NCBI GenBank assembly: GCA_946539105.1
Contig: CAMNHG010000022.1
Location: 1 to 17,157, forward strand
Direction: 5' to 3'
DNA length: 17,157 bases
DNA from: an uncultured Clostridia bacterium
Lineage (GTDB): Bacteria; Bacillota; Clostridia; Oscillospirales; Acutalibacteraceae
Of this stretch, positions 5,545 to 12,936 are shown in pieces. A program made the position numbers and the translations under genes. Numbering within the stretch: the first letter of the stretch is position 1; the number at the start of each line of letters is the position of its first letter. The notes beneath the pieces were generated by a model, which saw only the letters and a list, made by a program, of their open reading frames with translations, had not been told where the DNA came from and searched no databases.

Positions 5545-8457
5545 TTACTCCTTAGCTATTATTGTATATTTAGCGATTACCGCGTACAAATCCTCGGGAT
5601 CGAACGGCTTGGCAATATGCGCGTTCATTCCGGCTTTTTTTGCGTCCTCTTTGTCGGATTCAAAGGTATTGGCAGTGAGCGCGATAATGGGAATTTGCGA
5701 GCGTTCATCATCCATAGCGCGAATTAGCCTTGCCGCCTCATAGCCGTTCATCCTCGGCATTTGAACATCCATAAGAATGATGTCGTATCTATCAGGCTCT
5801 GCAGCAGCTATGGTGTCTACCGCAACCTGTCCGTCCTCGGCGCAGTCCGCCTCAAGTCCGCCGCGTTTGAGGATTTCGAGCGCGATTTCGCGGTTAATCA
5901 TATTGTCCTCTACAAGAAGTACTCTTTTGCCCGTGAGGTCGGGCTTTTCCTCCTCTGTGCTGCCGTTATACTCCCTGACAATCTGCTCTGTTGTGAGCGG
6001 CAGCTTGACCAGAACGGTAATTTTTGTACCCCTGCCCTGTTCGGTTTCAACCGTGATAGAACCGTCCATAAGCTCAACAAGCGTCTTGGCGATTGTCATA
6101 CCGAGTCCCGTTCCCTGAACCTTGCTGACAGTCTGGGTATGCTCGCGCTCAAACGCCTCAAAGATATGCTCGGCAAATTCCGGGCTCATACCGATTCCGG
6201 TGTCGGCAACGTAGAGCTGATACACTCCCCTGCCGTGTTCTGTGTGTTTTTGCGAAAGAATTGCGTCTACCGTTCCTCCCGAGGGCGTGAACTTAAGCGC
6301 GTTGGAAAGCAGGTTGAGCATAATTCTGCTTATGCGGTTAGTGTCGCAGACAACATATCTGTCGCGGATTCCGGAGCAATCGGCGTTGAAGGTGAGATTC
6401 TTTGCCTGCATCTGAACCGTAACAATCTCCAAGGTCTCCTCAAAAACCATTTGTAAATCAGCAGGCTCAGCCCTGAGCTCAACCTTTCCGCTCTCGATTC
6501 GGGACATATCCAAAATATCGTTAATCAGCGAGAGAAGATGTTTGCTGCTGACGTCGATTTTCTCCAGATAACTGCGGACATTTTCGGGGATGTTTTCCTC
6601 CTCCAAAGCGAGCGCGGTATAGCCCTGAACGGCGTTGAGCGGTGTGCGGACATCGTGGCTCATATTCGAGAGGAACATCGTCTTTGCCTTGCTCTTTTCC
6701 TCCGCGGCAAGCCTTTCCGCCTCGCTGATTTGCTCACGTTTATTTATAATTGAAATAATGCTGAATATTATGCACAGCGAACAGAGAATAAGTCCGTTTT
6801 GAACGTAAATATCAATTCTCTCGCTGTTTGTCAGCTTCTCAATTTGCCTCCGCATATAATTTCCGTCGAGCTCGGAAGCAGGTATATTGTTATTGTCTAC
6901 ATGTTCTGAGTAGTAAGCGTCGATATTCGCCGATGCCGCGGCTGACTTTTCCGCCGCCGACTGATGAATCCACGTCATCGACACAATCATAATAAGTATA
7001 AACAAAATCAAAGGAACTATCTGGCTTTTGCCGTAGTTTCTGGTATTGTCGCGCTTTATTACCGAGCGGAACAGCAATATTCCGAGTATGCTCCAGATTA
7101 TCAGAATTAAGAACGACGCCGCCGACAGGCTGCCCCTTGTGTTGACCTCGGGCAGAAGAAAGTAGCCTACAAACACGACCGAAACAATCGCGCCGACAAG
7201 TCCGAAAGCCATTATTCCACGGCTCTTTTGCCGTTTGCCAAGCACGAACGCGCAAATTGAAATATAGGCGTAAACGATTACCGCGCCGACTGTCGTAACG
7301 TCGACAATCCAGCCGATTGCGGTCCTTCCCAAAAACGGAATAACCAGCGAAACAGCCGCAACCATAAGGACGGCAAACCACGGAACACCGTTTTTGTTGC
7401 GCTTTTTGAACGCCTTTGGCAGTATTTCTTCCTCAGACATTGAGAAAATAAGACGGCTGAGCGCGACAAAGTTGCCGATTACACCGGTGGCAATTCCGCA
7501 AAACGCGGCAATACCGAGCATAATAACACCCGTATCGCCCATAGCTTCACGCGCCGCGAAGAAGGTAGGAATTTGCTTTACGCCGTCAAGACTTGTTAGG
7601 GCTTTAATGTAATCTCCCCAGCCGCTGAAGCCGTCCGGCACCGCCATTGAGGCGCAAAGCGTAAGCATTGCGTACGCCGTAAAGATTGTTATTGTTGAAA
7701 TTATGATTACAGGCAAAAGTTTTTTGCCCGGGAATCTAAATTCTCCTGACGAATGGGATATTGACTCAAAGCCGATGAACGCCCACGGCCCTAAAATTAC
7801 AATTCCCAGCACCTGCATAACAGGCGAGCCGTTCTCTGCAAACGCGGGCTCAATTCCGCTGATTCCTCCGCGGTGAATTACCACAGCGATAAAGCAGACG
7901 CAGACGAGCAAAAACAGTCCGAGAGCAAATACAAGCTGAAACCATTTTGCCACGCGCTTGCTGAATACACAGATAAGCGTTGCCGCGGCTATCAGCGAGA
8001 ACGAGAGCAGAACCTCGCCCATATAAACGGTGTAGCCGGCTATTTCGTAAGAAAAGCCGAAGCAGAATATGTCGCCGAACAAACACCGCACAATAAGCGA
8101 CAACGCCGTGGCGTTTGCCCACGCGACAGCGATATACGCCAATAAAAGCATCCACGCGCAAATAAAACCGTGGTCGTGACCGAGTGCCTTATTAGCGTAG
8201 ATGTACGAGCCACCCGGTCCCGGGTAGCGTCTGATTAACCGGTAGTAGTTAACGCCTATTACCGCCATAATCAGGGTTCCTATTGCCAATCCGATAACCG
8301 TACCCCACGGTCCGGCGGCAGGTAAAAAGGTTGTGCCCGGCATTACAAAGGCACCCCAGCCCACAGCGCAGCCAAACGACAACGCCCATACCGCAGGCAT
8401 TGAAAGGTACTTTGTCATTCCGGACTTTTCCCTGAATTTTCCGAATATTTTAATCAT
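5545..8457 (-). CDS. Amino-acid permease / hybrid histidine kinase fusion
   Basis: A 970-residue fusion. Residues 18-465 form a 12-helix APC-superfamily transporter: TM1 has the unwound AVGWGAFVMPG motif, PGPGGSYIY follows TM2, and TM6 has GPWAFIGFES. Two further helices (about 479-498 and 552-572) bracket a roughly 50-residue external loop. Then come a linker helix, the dimerisation/phosphoacceptor domain with His601 (MSHDVRTPLN), an HATPase with Asn719, DTGIGM (752-757) and GTGLGM (782-787), and a receiver at 843-965 with Asp851, Asp897, Thr928 and Lys950. All kinase and receiver residues are intact. It likely senses an amino acid or amine, either by transport or as a transporter-like receptor (compare CbrA, where an SLC5 transporter is fused to a kinase). 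The ATG at 8457 has GGGGGA just upstream; a TTG five codons earlier lacks a ribosome site. Second gene of a four-gene operon. Confidence 0.92.
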   Translation of the reverse strand: MIKIFGKFREKSGMTKYLSMPAVWALSFGCAVGWGAFVMPGTTFLPAAGPWGTVIGLAIGTLIMAVIGVNYYRLIRRYPGPGGSYIYANKALGHDHGFICAWMLLLAYIAVAWANATALSLIVRCLFGDIFCFGFSYEIAGYTVYMGEVLLSFSLIAAATLICVFSKRVAKWFQLVFALGLFLLVCVCFIAVVIHRGGISGIEPAFAENGSPVMQVLGIVILGPWAFIGFESISHSSGEFRFPGKKLLPVIIISTITIFTAYAMLTLCASMAVPDGFSGWGDYIKALTSLDGVKQIPTFFAAREAMGDTGVIMLGIAAFCGIATGVIGNFVALSRLIFSMSEEEILPKAFKKRNKNGVPWFAVLMVAAVSLVIPFLGRTAIGWIVDVTTVGAVIVYAYISICAFVLGKRQKSRGIMAFGLVGAIVSVVFVGYFLLPEVNTRGSLSAASFLILIIWSILGILLFRSVIKRDNTRNYGKSQIVPLILFILIMIVSMTWIHQSAAEKSAAASANIDAYYSEHVDNNNIPASELDGNYMRRQIEKLTNSERIDIYVQNGLILCSLCIIFSIISIINKREQISEAERLAAEEKSKAKTMFLSNMSHDVRTPLNAVQGYTALALEEENIPENVRSYLEKIDVSSKHLLSLINDILDMSRIESGKVELRAEPADLQMVFEETLEIVTVQMQAKNLTFNADCSGIRDRYVVCDTNRISRIMLNLLSNALKFTPSGGTVDAILSQKHTEHGRGVYQLYVADTGIGMSPEFAEHIFEAFEREHTQTVSKVQGTGLGMTIAKTLVELMDGSITVETEQGRGTKITVLVKLPLTTEQIVREYNGSTEEEKPDLTGKRVLLVEDNMINREIALEILKRGGLEADCAEDGQVAVDTIAAAEPDRYDIILMDVQMPRMNGYEAARLIRAMDDERSQIPIIALTANTFESDKEDAKKAGMNAHIAKPFDPEDLYAVIAKYTIIAKE

Positions 8458-8483
8458 TGTTTCCCCCGACAATAAAACAGCTG

Positions 8484-11300
8484 TTAATCAATCAGCTCTT
8501 CAAGCGTTGAGTAGAGCTGATTCGGTTCTACGGGCTTTGACAGATGCGCGTTCATACCAACCTGCAGCGAACGCTGAACGTCCTCGTCAAAGGCGTTTGC
8601 GGTAAGCGCGATTATCGGTATTTCTCTCGCGTCTTCGCGGTCCAGTCCGCGTATTGCCACAGTCGCTTCAAGTCCGTCCATCTCCGGCATTCGAACATCC
8701 ATAAGTATTGTATCAAAAGTACCCGGCTCAGAGCTTTCAAAGGCTTTCAGGGCTTCTCTGCCGTTTTCGGTATGAACAACATCCATCCCCTTGAGCGCGA
8801 GTATCTGTTTTAGAATCTCCGCGTTAATCGGCATATCCTCCGCGAGCAGTATATGCTTACCATTAAGGCTTGTTTTATGCTTTCTTCTTTTATTTTCACG
8901 GAGCATAACCTTTTCAATCTCGCTTTTTGCGATTGACGGAAAGGCTGATTTTGTTATAAAGCCGTCCGCTCCGGCGGCGACGGCTTCATCCATAACGTCG
9001 TCTCCGCTGTACGCGGTAAGCATAATTATTTTTGTCTCATCGTGATAGCCCCTGCTGATTTCGCGCGTTACGTCAAGACCGTTGCAATCGGGCATTTTCC
9101 GGTCCACAAACACCAGGTTATACGGCTCGTGCTTGGCGTGCTGAATTTCCATCGCCCTGAGTGCCTCAACACCGGAGGTTGCGGTGTCGCAGTTAATTCC
9201 GATATTTTCAAGCACAAAACCGGCGTGCTCTAAAGCAACCTCGTCGTCATCAATAACAAGTGCCTTGACAAGGTTGGAATCAAACGCCTTTTTACTGCCC
9301 GGCCTGTCGCAGTCCTTTAAGGTAACTGTCACCTTAAAGGTAGAGCCCTCGCCTTTTTTGGACTCAACGGTAATACTGCCGTTCATCATCTCTACTATAT
9401 TTTTGGTAATCGCCATTCCCAGCCCCGTACTGCCGTAACGGTTGCTGCGGCTGGAATCCTCCTGGGTAAACGCGTCAAAAATAGTCGGCAGAAAGCTCTC
9501 GTCCATACCGATTCCGGTGTCCTTGATTGTAAACCTTATGGTTGAGCGACGGTCAAAATACGCAATTTTTTCAACCATAAACGTCACCTTGCCCGGCGGG
9601 TCGGTAAATTTTATGGCATTGGAAAGAATATTTATAATAATTTGCTTTAGCTTTGTGTCGTCGCCGAAATACCACTCCTCGGGATCGCAGCTGTTGATAA
9701 ACTCAAACTCCAGCCCCTTGTCACGGCACTGCGACTGAGTCATAATTTTAATCTGCTCAATTACCGAACCGAACAGAAACTCCTCCTTGCGCAGGGTCAT
9801 TCTTCCCGATTCTATGCGGCTCATATCGAGAATATCGTTAATCAGGTTTAGCAGATGTCCCGCGCTCTCACCGATTTTTATGAGGTAGTCTCTGGTTTGC
9901 TGCGACAAATCCCTGTCCCTGAGTGCGATGCTGTTAAGTCCGATGATGGCATTCATCGGAGTTCGTATCTCGTGGCTCATATTCGACAAAAACGAAGTCT
10001 TTGCGGCGTTTGCCTGCTCGGCGGATTTAAGCGCGTCGGCAAGAATCTCATTTTGCTCGTGCTCGTGGCGCAAAACATCGGTTACGTCGGATTTGAGCAG
10101 CAAGTAAAACTTTGTTTCCTTGTCAACGGCATAGTATGTAAACCGCTTGTAGTATATGTCCCCGTCAATGCGGCAGACAACGTTAACGGTGTAGGATTCG
10201 TTATTCTCGAGGTTTTTTTCTATCTCCTCAACCGACAGCGAGGTTTTCAGCTCGTCAATATCGTGCGCCTCGGTAAAAGCGGTTTCAAGCACGTAGTCGC
10301 GGATATAGTCCGAGTAAACGCCGTTGCGGTGCTTGGGAAATATGCTGCCTTTTCCGATTTTTTCAGCGTCGCCGATAACTACGCTGTAGTTGTTGTCAAC
10401 GATATAGGCAACCATATCGTACTGCTGAACCAAAACCTTTTCGTTAAGAACCTCTGTCGCCTTTTCGTTGTTGTACTCCGCCTCAACGGCAAAAAGCATA
10501 AGGTCGCCGTTTTCGGGATTATGCGCAACCGCCATTGAAAAGCGCACAAAGCACTGCTTGCCCGACTCACGGCGGCAGTACGCCGCCATATCCGCAGGCG
10601 GCTCGCCCTTATAAAAGCGGCTCATAAGCTCTTCAAGCCTGAAGCTATTTTCAAACTGCTCGCGGTCGCCCTCTACAAGAAAGCTGTTCAGGCGGGAATT
10701 GTAATAATCTTCCTTGTCTGCTCCGACGCGGTCGCAGCTGTAAAGGTCGTTTCCCCTTACCTCCTCAACAACGCCCGAGGACAGGTTGATTATACAGGCG
10801 GAAAGGCTTTTTTCCGCGGCGGAAGAGTACCGCTCCATTGTGGCGGTATATACGTTTGAACGGCGGTAATCCTCCTGCTGGGCAAGATAATTCTCGGTAA
10901 TATCGCCGATAAAAACATAAAACACATCGCCGTATCCCGGGAAACCGGCATAGTGACCGTAGTCCTCTACCCTTCTTACGCTTTTGTCCCGGCGGATAAT
11001 TCTGTAGGTGACGTAATCACGGTTTTCGCTGCTCTCGGATGAAATCTGATTGGCGATGGACTTGTCCACCTCATCATAATCGTCCGGGTGAACCATACCC
11101 CTGAAGGTATAGCCCGTAAGCTGCTTGAACTCGTCAATATCCGAACAGCCGAAAATCTTTATTACCGCGTCGTTGGCATAGAGTATCTCCGTACTGTCGT
11201 CCGCGCGGTAGATAAAGAACCCTCCGGGAATCTGCTCGCCGATCCACTCTATCGCGGAGGTTAAATCCCCTCCCGATAAAATCTTATTATCTTTCGTCAT
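8484..11300 (-). CDS. PAS hybrid histidine kinase with two receiver domains
   Basis: A 938-residue soluble hybrid kinase. Order: a PAS_3-like domain at about 20-137 (YANDAVIKIFG, HPDDY, FIGDIT), two further PAS-like segments at about 160-275 and 287-408, a coiled linker, the H-box with His443 (MSHEIRTPMN), an HATPase with Asn561, DTGIGM (594-599) and GSTGLGM (623-629), receiver 1 at about 678-800 (Asp733, Thr762, Lys784; ITKSA lacks the usual KP) and receiver 2 at about 816-936 (Asp822, Asp868, Thr900, Lys922). The frame is open back to 11378, but that codon is upstream of the promoter -35 box, and starting at 11300 or 11306 leaves no membrane helix, so the kinase is cytosolic. The ribosome site GGTGAT is weak. 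First gene of the phosphorelay operon; what the PAS domains sense is unknown. Confidence 0.9.
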   Translation of the reverse strand: MTKDNKILSGGDLTSAIEWIGEQIPGGFFIYRADDSTEILYANDAVIKIFGCSDIDEFKQLTGYTFRGMVHPDDYDEVDKSIANQISSESSENRDYVTYRIIRRDKSVRRVEDYGHYAGFPGYGDVFYVFIGDITENYLAQQEDYRRSNVYTATMERYSSAAEKSLSACIINLSSGVVEEVRGNDLYSCDRVGADKEDYYNSRLNSFLVEGDREQFENSFRLEELMSRFYKGEPPADMAAYCRRESGKQCFVRFSMAVAHNPENGDLMLFAVEAEYNNEKATEVLNEKVLVQQYDMVAYIVDNNYSVVIGDAEKIGKGSIFPKHRNGVYSDYIRDYVLETAFTEAHDIDELKTSLSVEEIEKNLENNESYTVNVVCRIDGDIYYKRFTYYAVDKETKFYLLLKSDVTDVLRHEHEQNEILADALKSAEQANAAKTSFLSNMSHEIRTPMNAIIGLNSIALRDRDLSQQTRDYLIKIGESAGHLLNLINDILDMSRIESGRMTLRKEEFLFGSVIEQIKIMTQSQCRDKGLEFEFINSCDPEEWYFGDDTKLKQIIINILSNAIKFTDPPGKVTFMVEKIAYFDRRSTIRFTIKDTGIGMDESFLPTIFDAFTQEDSSRSNRYGSTGLGMAITKNIVEMMNGSITVESKKGEGSTFKVTVTLKDCDRPGSKKAFDSNLVKALVIDDDEVALEHAGFVLENIGINCDTATSGVEALRAMEIQHAKHEPYNLVFVDRKMPDCNGLDVTREISRGYHDETKIIMLTAYSGDDVMDEAVAAGADGFITKSAFPSIAKSEIEKVMLRENKRRKHKTSLNGKHILLAEDMPINAEILKQILALKGMDVVHTENGREALKAFESSEPGTFDTILMDVRMPEMDGLEATVAIRGLDREDAREIPIIALTANAFDEDVQRSLQVGMNAHLSKPVEPNQLYSTLEELID

Positions 11301-11336
11301 TACCATCACCAAATCAAATAGTATTAAACACAATAT

Positions 11337-11365
11337 ATTATAATACAACTCTGCAAAAAATACAA
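11337..11365 (-). promoter_or_regulatory. Promoter of the four-gene phosphorelay operon
   Basis: Minus-strand -35 TTGTAT (11365-11360) and perfect -10 TATAAT (11342-11337) with a 17-base spacer; start expected near 11330, some 30 bases before the first gene. Confidence 0.72.
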
Positions 11366-11368
11366 TAG

Positions 11369-11414
11369 AATATATCAATATATCACGCTTTGTTTATTTA
11401 TTTTGTTTATTTAT
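11369..11414. repeat. Two sets of direct repeats upstream of the phosphorelay promoter
   Basis: Just upstream of the -35 box, the minus strand reads GATATATT twice in tandem (11384-11369). Further up, a perfect 13-bp unit, TTTGTTTATTTAT on the plus strand, occurs twice head to tail (11389-11401 and 11402-11414). Placement at about -40 to -85 fits activator sites or an AT-rich UP element, but the AT richness makes chance possible. Confidence 0.5.
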
Positions 11415-11420
11415 TCAGTA

Positions 11421-11458
11421 AAAACAGAAGTCCGGCAAGCCTTGCGGTCTGCCGGACT
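11421..11458 (-). terminator. Terminator of the MotA-EAL / MotB-like / BY-kinase operon
   Basis: AGTCCGGCA (11429-11437) and TGCCGGACT (11450-11458) form a perfect 9-bp stem; on the minus strand it is followed by TCTGTTTTT. It sits eight bases after the stop of the BY-kinase gene and separates the two minus-strand operons. Confidence 0.92.
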
Positions 11459-11466
11459 GAATTATA

Positions 11467-12936
11467 TTATGTGTTGTCCTCTGTATTGTTTTGTTTTATT
11501 GCCTCTTTTTTCTTGGCGCGCTCTTCCTTTTTCTGCCTTTTTGAAACCGCCTTGTCAAGATTATCCATATACTTTTTCGTCTTTTTGAAAGCGTCCTTCC
11601 AAGAGCTGGACGCGTTGAATACGCCGCCGATAATTTTGACGTTCGATTTCCGGAGTCTGTGAACCGAATGCTTAATGCTGTCAACGGTAGCAAAGTCACC
11701 CCTGACCATAAACAGTGCCGCGTCTACGATATCGTTGAGGCGGAGCACCTCGGCGTCGATGCCGACAGGAGCCGCGTCGATAAGAACGTAATCGTAGTCC
11801 TTCATAACGTCAGCCATAGCTCCGAGCATAGCGTCGTTGAAATTCTCGGGGATTTTTTCAAGTATAACCGGCAGCAAATCAAGGCAGCCGTTCACATGCA
11901 TAACAGCGTCGATTTTATCGGAATCGCCCCTGTACAGCGCGTTTAAGGTTTGCTCGTATTCCAGCTTGTCGGCAAACAGAGCTCCCAGCTGGGGATTTTC
12001 AAGGTCGCAGTCAATCAAAAGCGTCCTTTTACCGAGCTGCGAAAGATACAGCGCGACATTTGCGACAACAACCGTTCGTCCCTCCTTGCGAGAGGTCGAG
12101 GTAATATAAATTTTACGCAGATTTTTGCTGTCCATACGGTTTATCAGCATATGCGCGAGCGATTTGAGATCGTCCCTGATTACCGAATCCTTTTCGGGGA
12201 ACGTTACGCTTGAGTGCGCAAGCTCGGGATCAAACGGAAGCGCGGCGAGCAAATCCATTTCGAAAACATCTTCCATATCCGAGCTGTTTATCATTGTCGC
12301 GCCGAAGATAAACCTGATCAGGCAGAACAGAACGCCGATTACAAGACCTACAAGCGCAGAGTAAATCCAAGTTGTAATGCCGATATTACCGCCGACAATA
12401 AAGGACGCGGCAGGTTCGTCAATAACGTTGATTCTGCCTATCTTCATCGTGTTGAGCAAAAGGGTATCGGAGGATTTATTAATCTCCTCCATAATCTGCA
12501 GCCCCTCGCGCTCGCTTCGCCATGTCAGAGTCAGCTCGATAATCTCGGTGGATTCATAGCGGCTTACGCTTAGGTTGTTCGCGATAGTCGACGGCGCGAC
12601 GCCTCTTAATTCGAGGTTTTCTATAACCATCTCCATATTCTTTTGGCTTTTAATAATATACCTGGCGTCGTCGGCGAGCTCCCTGGCGATTTCAACGTCG
12701 GTCTTATACGGAAAATTTGTATTTGAAGAAAACTGATCCTTCTCATTAAGCGCGGCTACAACAACCGAGGATTTGATTCTGTACTCCTTGGACATTTCTC
12801 CCCGTATATAACCCGCGCCGATAACCACAATTCCTATAATAAGCCCCAAAACGGTAAACAACAGGATAATGCGCCAACCTTTAAGCAGGTGGTAAACTAT
12901 ATCACTTTTCTTCAACTGTGTCTTTTTGTTGCTCAT
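11467..12936 (-). CDS. Wzz/BY-kinase (CpsC-CpsD fusion) with altered Walker A
   Basis: A 489-residue polysaccharide co-polymerase/tyrosine-kinase fusion. Residues 1-215 are a Wzz-type module: TM1 about 22-43, a short external region, and TM2 about 186-210. Residues 225-445 are a MinD-like BY-kinase domain with Walker A-prime LLIDCDLENP (306-315) and Walker B YVLIDAAPVG (383-392). Walker A reads STSRKEGRT (280-288): the family PGxGK[ST] has lost the Gly and its invariant Lys is Arg287, so ATP hydrolysis is doubtful. The usual C-terminal Tyr cluster is absent; the tail is Lys-rich instead. Intact relatives set chain length and export of capsule or exopolysaccharide. It overlaps the end of the MotB-like gene by 35 bases, which implies translational coupling. 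It may act as a scaffold rather than a kinase; that is inference. Confidence 0.86.
   Translation of the reverse strand: MSNKKTQLKKSDIVYHLLKGWRIILLFTVLGLIIGIVVIGAGYIRGEMSKEYRIKSSVVVAALNEKDQFSSNTNFPYKTDVEIARELADDARYIIKSQKNMEMVIENLELRGVAPSTIANNLSVSRYESTEIIELTLTWRSEREGLQIMEEINKSSDTLLLNTMKIGRINVIDEPAASFIVGGNIGITTWIYSALVGLVIGVLFCLIRFIFGATMINSSDMEDVFEMDLLAALPFDPELAHSSVTFPEKDSVIRDDLKSLAHMLINRMDSKNLRKIYITSTSRKEGRTVVVANVALYLSQLGKRTLLIDCDLENPQLGALFADKLEYEQTLNALYRGDSDKIDAVMHVNGCLDLLPVILEKIPENFNDAMLGAMADVMKDYDYVLIDAAPVGIDAEVLRLNDIVDAALFMVRGDFATVDSIKHSVHRLRKSNVKIIGGVFNASSSWKDAFKKTKKYMDNLDKAVSKRQKKEERAKKKEAIKQNNTEDNT

Noticed and set aside
8458..8472. TTG start five codons upstream of the permease-kinase
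   Set aside because: It has no ribosome site; GGGGGA lies right before the ATG at 8457.
9855..10538. 227-codon plus-strand open frame antisense to the PAS kinase
   Set aside because: Lies fully within a well-supported kinase gene on the other strand, has no family resemblance and no ribosome site; the same holds for the 231-codon frame at 5761-6456 and the 192-codon frame at 535-1113.
11301..11378. Extended N-terminus with a hydrophobic helix for the PAS kinase
   Set aside because: The extra segment covers the -35 and -10 boxes of a good promoter, so it would not be in the transcript; the hydrophobic look comes from AT-rich promoter DNA.
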